This document shows, one piece after another, positions 32,961-44,738 of a DNA stretch of 64,000 nucleotides. Origin of the DNA: Pristionchus mayeri (Eukaryota; Nematoda; Chromadorea; Rhabditida; Neodiplogasteridae). The DNA is taken from positions 14,238,464 to 14,302,463 of the forward strand of contig BTRK01000003.1 in NCBI GenBank assembly GCA_036245805.1, written 5' to 3'. Position 1 is the stretch's first letter. Each line of letters starts with the position of its first letter. Made by a program: the position numbers and the translations under genes. Under the pieces are notes generated by a model, which made no database searches, had not been told where the DNA came from, and saw only the letters and a list, made by a program, of their open reading frames with translations.

Positions 32961-33780
32961 ATAGACGAGCTCGCTACCCACTACACCACCAGGCCAGTTG
33001 GTAAGGGGCCGTTGAAACGCGATGATGTCTCTCGCGATTTTCCGATTTATCGATTTTTCTCTGCCCTCAGGGGCCGTTGGCAACTTTTGAAAAGTGGAAT
33101 CGCTTACTCTCATGGTCCGCCACACGGCTGCATCGGTCGTTTTCCGAAACCCCACGGACACTCCGCGGCATGTCCTTGTTAGCCAGTCACTGCTTCGCTA
33201 GAAATAACTATCCTAATTCTCTGTGCTTCCTGGTTCCGATGTGAAAACGCGCAGAATGAAGATCAAGCAGCTGATTTATGTTAGTACAATTTTAGATACA
33301 ATTTCTCACGTGTTTCAACCGCATAACATCGGTTGAAGCTTCTTGCTGTTCTTGTTATTGAGTGCCCCTTTCGTCGAAAACAAATAATAGGACAGTTCAT
33401 GAAGACGTACTTGCGTTCATGGTGTTCTACATCGATCTACAGAGTAGTATTAAGGAGTGGGGCAGTGGTAGGGATTGAAAGGTCTCCCGTGGGTAAGATC
33501 GGTTTGAGTGTTTGCCGAATGAAGAGGATCGTAACTTGCAAACTCTTACCTAATCACTTTGGACTTCACATAAATGGCTATCCGACCGACGAGAGAGCAC
33601 GCAGCATGAACAGAGTCAGTTCTGGAGAAGCCATCCCTACAATCACACCAAGAATTACATGATTGAGATAGACCAGATATTGATAGCGAAATGGTCCCTT
33701 TGCGATCTGCATCTGTGCCGTTTGATGGCCCGAACTTCTGATACGATCAGAAGAGCACGAAACAAGATCATGTAGCTAAT
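32961..33780. other. stretch without a recognised gene
   Basis: Two spaced copies of GGGGCCGTTG (about 33005 and 33070) and short unsupported frames only. I find no exon chain. Confidence 0.4.
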
Positions 33781-34554
33781 TGCGCTATGACTGTTGTTCA
33801 AGTTTCAGATATGCTTCAACAGCAATATATTGCTGAGAACTTCCAATTCGTCCAGTTCTCCTACTTCTTATCCTTCTGAAATAAAAATTTTATTTTCACG
33901 TGTGAAAGCGAAGCAGCGCCCATAAGTGCTCTCTCTCGCTGGTTCGACCGGAGTTTGGTCACGCAGAAGAGAGTCATCTCTGTCGAAGCCAACCGTACAA
34001 CTTGTTACATCAACTTGCATAGCGATCTCTGTCAACGGTATGGACTGGGAGACGTGCAGCATAAAATATAACAAGTAGATAAATTAAGTTTTTGAGTCCG
34101 ACAAAACTTCCACTTCGCAATCTCCAGCTGGAGCAGCAAAATACGAGAAAATGGAAAGACATTGGAGAAGATTTGAGGAGTGTTGTGTTTCAGTTAAGAT
34201 TCAGCAAAATGGTATCAATGGAATCGTATTGCTTGTGCAGTATCTCAAGTCTTCCTGGCCAATTAAACATATTTTCGTGTGTGGGTGCGCTACAGTACTC
34301 ATAATTCATTGCATCACTTTGCTAAGTCACCTCTGCCTTAACTGGGAGATGTGCACGCGAAGGAAATGTGATTGCAATCAAACAAACAGCCTTGATGAAG
34401 CCCACAGTTTGAACTGTATGCTCTGGAACTGAGCCTCTAACAGTGCAGAGCGTAGAGCACCATAAATGGAACCACGGTATCTCCATTCTTTACGGACTCT
34501 CACAACTCAAGAGAGTATGAAGATTTAAGAGACGGTGATGTCGAATTGAGTACT

Positions 34555-35720
34555 CTAGTAGAGATATCACGCCTATCACGGGAGAATTGAGCTGAATCGG
34601 GCTAAAATGGGAATGGGAGCAAAAATCAGAATTGGGATTTTCGTGGATTTAGGGTTCCCTAGGGATGTACCTTAGACCCCCAAAGCAGAAATACTACAAG
34701 TTCATTCTCGGCTCCATGGCACCGGCCTGTCGTTCTGGTACCTGTCTTTGAACGCGTTTATCTCTCTTCCGGTGCGTTTTAGATATTAATCGTCTGATGA
34801 TGACCCCCACTTATTTTCCACGCTCTATCGAACTGTACAAACCAGATCTTATATTTTTGACTCTGAACAACGCTACATTCAATGGCACTTTTCTAAAACG
34901 GTACAGGTAAAGATTCCGTTAAGCTTTTCACAATGAATAGAGCTCGTCATGCTCTTTAAAATGGCTTGCGGTTAAAATATCTTACGACTGGAGTGACTTA
35001 TGTCCCTCAAAGTGTTCGAGATGATTTGAAGTCCTTTTCTTTCCTTAGTTCCACCGCCCGATTATCTGTGACCAGTGTGGAATGAAAATGAAAGAGGGAT
35101 TATGCGGAAGTAAAATGAGTTTCACCGGGTGTTAATAAAAACTCAGACTTGTGCAATTAAGTATTACGTGAAACTCATTTCAAATATCTCTCATTTGCAT
35201 TCCGCATTGCTCACAGATAATAGGGCGGTGGAAATAAGGAATGAAACGAACTTCAATTCATCTCGAACACTTCTAGTGCCATAACTCGCCCGAGTCGTAA
35301 GATATGTTAACCGCAAGCTACTCATTTTAAAGAACATGACGAGCTGTATTCATTGTGAAAAGCTTAACGGAATCTTTACCTATACTTTTTAGAAAAGTGC
35401 CTTTGAATGTAGCGTTGTTCAGAGTCAAAATTATAAGATCTGGTTTTGTACAGTTCGATAGAGCGTGGAAAATAAGTGGGTGTCATCCTCAGAGGATTTC
35501 TCTCTAAAACGCACCAGAAGAAAGATAAAAGCATTCAAAGACAGGTACCAGAACGACCGACCCGGTGCCATGGAGCCCAGAATTAAGTTGTGGTTTTTCT
35601 ACATTGGGGGTCGAAGGTACATCCCTATAGAACCCTAAATCCATGAAAATCCCAATTCTGATTTTTGCTCCCATTCCCGCGGTCAGCTCGAATCTCTCGT
35701 GAGAGGCGTGATATACTAGG
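34555..35720. repeat. 1.17 kb long palindrome (foldback element)
   Basis: Arms of about 580 bp mirror around a centre near 35137. GGGAATGGGAGCAAAAATC near 34609 is matched by GATTTTTGCTCCCATTCCC near 35660. Arm identity is high but lower than at 51213-53376. Non-coding. Confidence 0.8.
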
Positions 35721-35739
35721 ATAAAATGAAAGCATGTAG

Positions 35740-35880
35740 CTGATTTATGGACAATTGTTCAGCTATGTTTCAACGATATCATTTAGCTGGATTCATCCTT
35801 TTTTGTAATAGTTCCGTAATGTGGTGTGCAAATAATAATTTTGATCGGCGAAGGCGAAGCTGCGCTCATAATTTATTCCA
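35740..35880. repeat. dispersed repeat core, unit 5 of 5
   Basis: GCATGTAGCTGATTTATGG, then CAGCTATGTTTCAACGATAT, then GAAGCTGCGCTCATAA. Nearest relative is unit 4 (about 33765-33920: CATGTAGCTAATTG, then CAGATATGCTTCAACAG). Confidence 0.5.
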
Positions 35881-35942
35881 TCAAGACGCAGGTGCAATTT
35901 TCCATTTTCTTCTAAGAGAGGGATAATAACGTCAGTTGTCGA

Positions 35943-38900
35943 TCACGCGTAGGACGTCCACGGGTTACTGTAGCCGATGCTCGCGGCTGCATTGGAGAGG
36001 ATGGAGGAGAAGTTGAGGTTGGGCTGCGGAAGGATGGAGGGAGCAACGGAGGAAGGTGTCACGCCGACCGTACTGCCTAAAATCGAATTCATAAATTTAA
36101 GAACGACTAGTTTAAAGTAAAACTACGATACAAAAACTCTTTTACCCCTGCTAAACAGTTTTCCACAGTTTTTGTTCTTCAAACCAACTTATTATCAGGT
36201 TGTCAGGAAAGTAATTGTAGATTTTCGAATTTTCGATTCTGAGGAACCCCGTCCTTTGTTTCCTCCTGATTATCATAATGATGTGTATACTCGTTGAGTC
36301 ATTGGATACTCTTTCCATCGCACATTGGTTCAAGCCTTTCCATTTGGTATTGAGGATACATGTTGAAGTCAAAAATATATCGGTGCAGAGTTGCACTGAT
36401 AACATTTTGGTCCAGCAATCCATGGAGAACTAAGATATGGCAAATTGTATGTCATGTGCGAAAAGTATGACATACGCACATCACAATACAGCATATCATT
36501 CTGATCCGTAACGAAAGGCCTGTCTGAAAATTCAGTCATTTGTGACATTGCCCCTTACGGAGCTTGAACTGAGCTTGTAACCGTAACAATAAACTTATGG
36601 AAACCAAATGCAGTAAATCTAAAAGCACCTTTTGTGCTCAGCTTAAACTTGTATTTATATGTGTTTGCAATACTTTTGTCAAAACATGCAGCTTTCACCA
36701 CCCTGACTCTGAAATTTGAACATCGAAATTCGACTATATGACAACTTCCTGATTCCAGCATTGGGGAAAAGTCCCGACTTTTGTGGTTAAATGTTAGAGC
36801 TACTCTTTATCTACCAGTATTCGGCTGGGCTAAGTCAGGGGATAGCTCACTTTCGATGAAATGAATTCATTCACCGTATACCAAAAGTCGAAATTTTGGC
36901 TACCTTTATTCAACAATCCTTAAAAACCATGTTTTCTAAAAGTAGAAAAGGCGAGAGTTAAAATGTTTCTCAGTAATAGGTAGCTCCATAGTGTATTATT
37001 GAAGCGCCCTTATGGAGAAGACAGCCTGAATAATCATCGAAGCAGGAAAAATTATCGCTGTGTTAACTCTGTAGGCGTTGAATTAAATGGTGTGTAAATC
37101 GTGCTATGTTGAGGCAAGAACGGCCTTGGACCTAATTTTCGAAAGAACTGCGAATGGGCTTCTCACTACACTATATGAAAAGTTACAGCCATTATTCCCC
37201 TCAAAATACGAGAGACGAAAAATATTTTCAGAAAATAAGGAAAATGTCATATACGGTAAAACTTGAATTTTTCGGAAACCCAAAAGGCATGAAGCGATTT
37301 GAACACATGCATATATTGGCCAAGTCGACCCCTAATATGCACTAAAGAGCTAGCTTGAGATCGTTAACGAAAATGATTTTAGGATGGTTCAAACATCAAG
37401 GTCCAAATCTACAATTACTTTCCTGACAGCCTAATACATTCTTATTCCCACTAGATTCTTACCCACAGTACCCATCCCCTACTGTAATTACCATACCCAT
37501 GATGGAACCAGCCGTGGCTGGGGCTCCCACTGCCTGCGGCATGTAGGGTGCGTAATCGATGAAGCTCTTGATGTACGGTAGAGCCGTGTCCAGAGCCGTA
37601 TCTAAGATTTAGAAATCTCGGAGTAACCGGATCCAGGGTATTGGTAATCAGCACAATAGACAATGAACATGAACCAAGGGCAAGAATACTGTGAACGAAA
37701 AATCGGATAGATAGAAGCCGGAACCGGGAACCAGAATCGGAACTTTAAAATCCGAACCGGAATCGGAAATCAGAACCAGAACTCACTCGTCATCGGTTGC
37801 GGTGCTGCGAGGGTCGATGCAGTAGTGGAGACAGGAGTGGTGAGAGAGGGAGGATCGAGTGGGAGATGGAAGTCGGTGGTGGAGGTGCCGTTACGACGAG
37901 CGGTGTCGCGCGCCTGAGGGCGAAACTTCTTTTTATTGGGGTGACCGGAAAGTTCGTATAATGCTTCGGAAAAAAAGTCAGTTCGCGATCAAATGCAGTG
38001 ATTGCGCAATCTGTTTGTCAACAATGTATTGCATCATTCTGACGTTGAGTAGTGAGAGGATTTAATCAGTCTCCTAGTTGCTACATTGATTCTTGTGATG
38101 GACTCCTATCTCTACCTCCGAGCGGTTTTACTTCATTACTACCGTCTTGGCCGATCCGTGAAGGAGGTCCACTCTGCCCTGGCCCAGTCGGAAGGAGCTG
38201 ACGCCCCCCTCCATACCCTTCTGCTATAAGTGGTTCTCCCGCTTCAAGAAAGGGGAGTTTGGTCTCGATGATCAACCCCGCTCTGGACGCCCTCCCTCCC
38301 TCGATCAGCCTCTCTTTCTCCGCACACTGAAGCGCAAGCCCATGGCCAGTGTGCGTGAGTTGAAGAAGGATACTGGTACTCCCAGATCAACGGTGTCCGA
38401 TATCATCCATCGATCTGGGAAGAAGCCGAAACTCCCACAAGTGATTCCCCATGACCTCTCCCCCGAATTGCTGAAAAATCGTGTTCAAGTCTGTCGGGAA
38501 TTACTCCATCGTAGATCCAATCTTTGATGGGTCAATTCCATCATCGCTACAGATGAGAAGTGGATCACGTACGATAACCCTGTGAGGAGACTGCAATGGG
38601 TGGATGCAGATGAGAAGCCCACGCCCGTCCCGAAATAGGAAGAGCACGGAAAGAAAGAACTCCTCTGCTTCTTCTTCTCAGTGCTCGGTCCCATCTACTG
38701 GGAGATCCTCGCCCATGGCACCAGCATCAATGCCGACCTCTTCTCTGAACAACTGCAAGATGTCGCGATCAGAGTCCCTCCCAGACTCCTGAACCAGGGC
38801 AAAATTCTTCTTCTGATGGACAATGCTCGCCCACATCGAGCGAAGATGACCCAGAAGAAAATGGAAGATTAAGAGGATTCCCCATCCACCGTATTTCCCG

Positions 38901-41824
38901 GATCTCTCCCCATGCGACTACCACTGCTTCCGCTCTCTCTCTGACTTCTGCAAAGGAAAGAAGTTCAAGAATCGAGATGAAGTTGTGAGGGCTTTCGTGA
39001 ACTGGGCGGTCTCGAAGAAACCCGCATTCTAGAAGAGAGGAATCGAGACCCTGCCCAATCGCTGGAGGGAGGTAGTGAGAAAGAAGGGGGCATACATTGG
39101 TCACTGAGAATTGTAAAGCATTGAATAAAAAATAAAAACAAATAATTATACGAACTTTCCGGACACCCCAATACTCGTTGTGCGATTTGGGCATATTATA
39201 TGCAGATTATCCCTTCAACAATCCTGGACATCAACATATGTTAGACAACTAGATAACTTCATGCTTATGCCGTATCATTCTCAACTTTAAAGAAAGATCT
39301 TACCGAATTGATGGTATCCAGGAGGTTGTTGATGTAGACGATCGCAGCCTTAAAAAGACGACAGTGTTGAAAATTATTTGATTATTTTTATTAAACTTTA
39401 CTGTGCTCATGATGAAAATACAATCGATAATTTGTATAAGGAGAGTCCAATTCGAAGGAAGTCAATTACTTTGAGAATTCGCAGCTTGGATACGCGCTTG
39501 GAGTGAATGCGAAGGGCGGGCAGCCGTTGCTTGAGGATGTGGAACGCCTGCGATAATATGAGTTTTCTTGCAAATAATTATCGATTTTTTGGCCCATAAT
39601 TATGAAACGATTGCCTTGTTGAGGGTTTCTTAATGAGGAATGTTTGCAATCATAGAATTATTCGGTGTTTGATTGATTTTTCCCATTAGTTTCCCATGGC
39701 CAATAGATCGAAGTGAAATTCACTTAGTGAATACGCTGTTTGGAATGTCAATATTTCCTCGACTTACTTTCCCCCACGAAGCTTCGTGAGATACCGATAG
39801 TATAAACAATTGACGGTTAAAGATCAACGGTTAAAGACCTTGTTCACAGTATGCACGCGCGTGCGCTCCCTCGCATTCCGCTTGGCGACGACGTTGTGAC
39901 CTCCGCCCTTAAATATCATTATTTTAATGTTTTTTTTTAAAAATCACAACACAATTTATACTAACATGAGAGCCCATTCACAAAAAAATATACCAGAAGT
40001 GAAACAGATTTGAACATTTGAAATCACACTATTGAAATCTAATTCGTGAGTTTTTTGGCAGATACGGTATCTTGGACGCTATTTTCAGCGCAATATTTCT
40101 TTGATAAATACAGTCGCGCGCATAAGTGAGTGCGCACTTTTTGAATTTGCTACAACTTTTTGCCCAGGGCAGTCATCATTCTGCCACTAAGGTATCATGT
40201 GTCAAATTCATTGGAGATTATGGCCATGGTATCGGGGTATGACGCAATAGCCTAATCATTGCGTAGTGATGACGCAATAAAAAATGTACTTTTTCAAAAC
40301 GGCTTTATTCTTACATAGATTTTTTCCTACTGGCCACACTTTCTGTGGTTGGAGATATGTCTGAGGACTACCTAGAAAAACATTTTGAAGTTGCTTCGTG
40401 GTCGCACATTGGCTGCAGACTTGCTGCAAAATGGAGTTCGAAAACACAGATCTCGGCTCCTAGATAAGCAAGAGACTCGTTCAAAGCGTCAAAGTGATCG
40501 TAATCACAATTCCACACGTTCCTGAGAATATGAGTACGATATCTCACAATTTGCCCTCAGGGCACCAAAAAATCACTTTTTTGCATGCTCATTTTTTGGA
40601 CATTCATAACTTTCTGGGCAGTTTCCAAAAACATATGGTTTTTATGTGAGAATGTTCAACATGTATTAAAGATATGATGCCCAACATTTTAGACTGTTTG
40701 GTTAACTTTCCTTTTTTTGGTGCCCTGAGGGCAAATTATGAGATATCGTGTTCATATTCTCAGGAAAATGTGGAATTGTGATTACGATCATTTTGATGCT
40801 TTGAACGAGTCTCTAGCTTATCTAGGAGCTGAGATCTATATTTTCGACCTCCGTTTTGCAGACCTCCAAGTCTGCAGCCAATGTGCGACCACGCAGCAAC
40901 TTCAAAACTTTTTTCTGGGTAGTCCTCAGACACCAACCACAGAAAGTGTGGCCAGTAAAAAAATCCATGTAAGAATAAAGCCGTTTTGAAAAAGTACATT
41001 TTTATTGCGTCATCACTACGCAATGATTAGGCCCCGATACCATGGCCATAATCTTCAATGAATTTGGCACATGCTACCTTAGTGGCAGAATGATGCCTGC
41101 CCTGGGCAAAAAGTTGCAGCAAATTCAAAAAGTGCGCACTCACTTATGCGCGCGACTGTATTTATGAATATCATTGATTTATTGTTTTTTATGAACGAAA
41201 TTATCGTCACATCAATAGAAAGAAAATTTCGAAGATCTTGAGAGCGGAGTGAAACCGAAGCGAACTGTTTCGTTTGAATTTCGTTTTTAGCTATGATCCT
41301 ACCAAACTAAGGAATCAAGATGAAAATCATATCTCCATTTTTGCTGGGCTAGCACAACAAATATGTGGTATGCTTAGCACTTCTGAAAGTCGTAATGGCT
41401 ACAAGTTTCGCAATTTTTACCCCGGCCCGCTCCATCAAGTCCTTCCGCTGCCGTAGTGACAGCTGCGATCGATGGCCAGGTGCGTCGTCCACTGATACAC
41501 CTGGAACGGTAAAATGGGGAATTATTGATCAAAGTTGCATTACAATCGCTTAAATTAATCATAATTCACGCAAATGTTGTGAATTTCTCAAAATAGGATG
41601 ACAAATTATTTCAATTATTCTTAAATCACAGATTTATAGACAGGAAACATGTGCTTAACAAGCTCATTGAACCATATAGAAAGCTAAAACTATAGTAATA
41701 CAATGACAACTTTACCTCTGAATCTCGGATTGATCGCCCTCTGTATGTTGACTAGTCCCTCGTCAGTTGATGGCACGAAGAGATCTGGAGCACCGAGAAG
41801 GGAACGAGCGTAGCCAGCGTGCAT
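35943..41824 (-). CDS. basic helix-loop-helix transcription factor
   Basis: Eight exons whose phases all close: 41716-41824, 41421-41500, 39839-39907, 39470-39547, 39304-39348, 37787-37913, 37497-37601 and 35943-36076, giving 248 aa. The ATG at 41824 follows CTAG directly, a good cis- or trans-splice acceptor. Exon 3 carries the basic region (AKRNARERTRVHTVNK). Exon 4 gives helix 1 and loop (AFHILKQRLPALRIHSKRVS) and exon 5 helix 2 (AAIVYINNLLDTINS). The Glu-Arg core of the basic region is present, so E-box binding is expected, probably as a heterodimer in the nucleus. The C-terminal half is rich in Pro, Ser, Thr and Ala and ends in SNPWTSYA. The pattern fits tissue-specific class II bHLH factors (twist/atonal-like), but I cannot assign a subfamily. 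Introns 2, 5 and 7 each hold a DNA transposon. Confidence 0.88.
36192..37434. mobile_element. mariner-sized element in bHLH intron 7
   Basis: Terminal repeats contain TGTCAGGAAAGTAATTG at both ends, inverted, with TA at 36190-36191 and 37435-37436. At 1243 bp it has the length of an intact mariner, but no transposase motif is recognisable in any frame. It is an old, eroded or non-autonomous copy. Confidence 0.7.
37936..39171 (+). mobile_element. full-length mariner, degenerate transposase
   Basis: 1236 bp with ends TTGGGGTGACCGGAAAG and CTTTCCGGACACCCCAA, flanked by TA (37934-37935 and 39172-39173). The transposase region runs from ATG 38098 to TGA 39107. It is broken by a frameshift near 38205, a TAG near 38636 and another near 39030. 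Helix-turn-helix and catalytic-region homology is still obvious (GKILLLMDNARPHRAKMTQKK). It sits in bHLH intron 5, antisense to the gene, and is the best reference for the two fragments at 30-31 kb. Confidence 0.9.
40111..41158. mobile_element. 1.05 kb palindromic TA-flanked element in bHLH intron 2
   Basis: Begins CAGTCGCGCGCATAAGTG and ends with its reverse complement. TA flanks are at 40109-40110 and 41159-41160. The arms (about 520 bp) mirror around 40635. The CAGT...ACTG ends and TA target suggest a Tc1/mariner-type source transposase acting in trans. It lies inside a transcribed intron, so the pre-mRNA would fold into a long double-stranded stem. Confidence 0.88.
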
Positions 41825-43128
41825 CTAGTAAAAGAAGTAGGTCGGATGAGAACTATGACGTCATGCAGCCTTCGATGTATCAAATGCGGCAGGACGTCAT
41901 AATTATCAAAGACCTAGTGCATCAAGGAATGGTAGAAAGGGTGAAACGATTTTGTTTTATCTAATTTTTCAGAATAATTGAGATGTGACGTTACGCATTA
42001 GAATTGATTGATACTGGGCTATAAATTCGAAACTGATATGTTTCATGACGGTCTGAATATCGAGGCCGATTTGGATATATAATATTTCTTTTACTTCCAT
42101 CAGAATTTCAAAAAAAAACACAAAAAATAGAAATATAGCTATGGGAAGTTCGAGAAGTAAACTCGATGGATGGAAATTAGATAAAGAGAAAATGGAGTTT
42201 CTGGGCGCCTGGACTTTTCGCATCGGTTGTTGTTTCGTTGCATATCTACACGCTTCTAAAGAAATGAACAAAGTGTATGAGAAATTAAAATAAAATGGGA
42301 GCGCGAAATGAGCGGTAGTTTGTGCCTTAGGCACGGGATTATGGTAGTCGATTATCCTTCCTCCTTCCCCTCGTCTCTTCTCTTCTCTCCGCCCCTCGCT
42401 TACCTCAGTTGATGGAATAACTAAGCGGTACGAGACAGAGAGACGAGAGCTACTAATCCGAGAGAGGGGAGAGAGATAGCGAGGAAAACTCTCTCCACTC
42501 TGTGTGCTCTATTGTCCTATTGACAGATAGAGGACAGGTTCATGGAGGAGATGCACTAATCCGAGAGGAGGTTGTAATTTAGGGATGATTACCGATGTAC
42601 GGTTGCGCTCTCTTGGGCCCATATTTGTAGGTTGTTATGCAGAGAAGAGGTCGATAACACATCATGGTGGAGAGAAGGAAAATGATTGTATTTATTTGTT
42701 GAAACATATTTTCCAAAATTGACGCAAATTCATTCTCCAAGCAAAACAGCCTTTTCGCAACGTTCACTCTGATTTCCCCTAAAAGTAGTCACTTTTGATT
42801 CAAAAAAATCAAGAAAGCGAGCGCTACAACTCTCCGAAACTGTAACGATGCTTGATCTCATCCGTTCAGAAACTATGTCGAGGGTATATGCATTCTATGC
42901 CAAGGGGCACATCCCAGCCCGTACTTTCCCCTGGCCATTATGACATAATATATATCAGTGTATATACAGAGAGGTCAATCATTTAAAACTCAAAAGGAGT
43001 GCAGATTCGTACTTGCCGCTTGATAGACTGTTATTCCGAGCCCTTTCAGCTGTATGTTTTTTTATCAAATTACCCGTTGCGTGAGATAAATAGTGGCCTG
43101 AAATCGCGATATCTGCTTATCTGCGCAG
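41825..43128. other. upstream region of the bHLH gene, no further gene recognised
   Basis: Contains CT- and GA-rich stretches (42360-42510), with CTCTC/GAGAG pairs like those elsewhere in the window. The frames present are unsupported. Presumably the bHLH promoter region. Confidence 0.4.
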
Positions 43129-43232
43129 TGTAAAAAAATGCGATCTCTTCATTCAACATACTCTCTCGCCGGTCATACAGTACGAGAGAGTATGAGGAAT
43201 GAAGAGGTCGTACAATTTTTTTGCACACCCCA
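43129..43232. repeat. 100-nt hairpin
   Basis: GTGTAAAAAAATGCGA is mirrored by TCGTACAATTTTTTTGCAC. The loop region holds ACTCTCTCGCC...GTACGAGAGAGT. Probably a small MITE. Confidence 0.55.
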
Positions 43233-43759
43233 GCTTCTTATCACACGCTCTTCAGTCCGTTTTACCGAAAATGGCTGTCTAATTGATGCTGATATTTCAC
43301 CTGCCATTAACTGATTCTCTAGTCCCAAGTAGTAGTAGGATGAGGGAATGTATGTGGCGAAGGAGGGGGTAACCTGGGGAAAGCTCGAAAAGCGTTTTCT
43401 TCTCCGAATGGCTAAATCGTAGAGGAAAACAAAAAAAAATGTGTTTCAAGCAGAGCTCAACAGACGACGAAATCGATCGTGATTCAATTCCATGAATACT
43501 CCAATTGATACACAATAATTAATCTATTTTGCTTCTCTTCATGCGAATCGCTCGCGATAGAACAAGCGATTTGAAAATATTGTTGGATAATTTTATTGCC
43601 AGAAAGTGCAACTAGTAAGTGTGCCACAATGTTTACCATATTTGCTCGATACATCAAACTTGCTCTTTCTATGGTAAACTGAAAAGTGATCTCAGCACTT
43701 TTTAATTATTTTATTCTGAATTTATCTTTATCTGACATAATCCGCTCTCTTTCTCCTTA

Positions 43760-44316
43760 TTAGGTTGGTGCTTCTTTACAAAAAGTTTCTTTACAAAAAT
43801 AATTCCTGAGGGTATACCTTAGTTCGCACGTAGCCAATGATGATATGGGCTTTCCTGTTATATTAGTGGATGTTCATTTTCCATATTACCCCATATTCTA
43901 AGGATGCACTGGTAGTTTCAATAGCCGCAATTTCGAAAGAGCTGTTCTCGAAATTTTATCGACGAAATAGGTATTTTCCTCCTCATAAAAATTCCACGAT
44001 ATTCTGAAACTACCATATCAAAGGTTATGTGGAAGCACCAACCCTATTCATTAGTTTTTCAAAAGATCGAACTTGGGAAGCCTTTGACTTAAAATGTATG
44101 ATAGTTTTTGTTGACTGCCCACAAAACGGGAATTTTGTAATTTTTCGGATAGCAAATATTTTCCCGACGATCGAAGGTATATCGATTCGATATAATCATA
44201 ATGCTGTGGTTCCCCATTACTGCCTTAAATAATGCTAGAACAGTTTTTGACACTAGCGAAACGTTTACGAGAAAACAAGACATTTTTCTTGTAAAGAAAC
44301 TTTTGCACCAACCTAA
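43760..44316. mobile_element. mariner-type MITE, 557 bp
   Basis: Ends TTAGGTTGGTGC and GCACCAACCTAA with TA at 43758-43759 and 44317-44318. AAGTTTCTTTAC is mirrored just inside both ends. The termini resemble those of 13540-14451 (TTAGG.TGTTGC). No transposase frame. Confidence 0.75.
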
Positions 44317-44738
44317 TACCTCGTGATACGGTCAACCTGTTTGGAAATGTGTCAAATAGGCAAGAATATTCCGATTACACCTGTACAATTCTCACCATCG
44401 CATCTTTATGGTAAAATTGTTGTTGTTGTAAAGAGGAACAAATGCGAATTGAGTAGCTTCGAAAAGTTCCAAGCAACTTTCCTCTTGCTAATGTCAGATA
44501 TAGGGGGAGGGTGAAAAAATATCTGGATGTTCTTTATTCGGCTTTCTTTTCATTTTTTATGAATTTTTCATCGTAACATGTGATGAAAGTGCGTTGAATC
44601 CATCAGTCGAAACTGTTAATGCGATGCAAATCCAAGCGTTGTTGGTACGATCGAAACGGGAAAACGACGGTCGTTAACATAATCGCCAGTAGTGGTTCAG
44701 AAGGGGTGGTCCATCTCTACCCGGTACACTCCTCTCAA

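Noticed and set aside
32965..33010. Second tRNA-like sequence on the minus strand (TGGTGTAGTGG)
   Set aside because: Only an A-box-like string is present. There is no B box, and the putative anticodon region runs into the foldback end.
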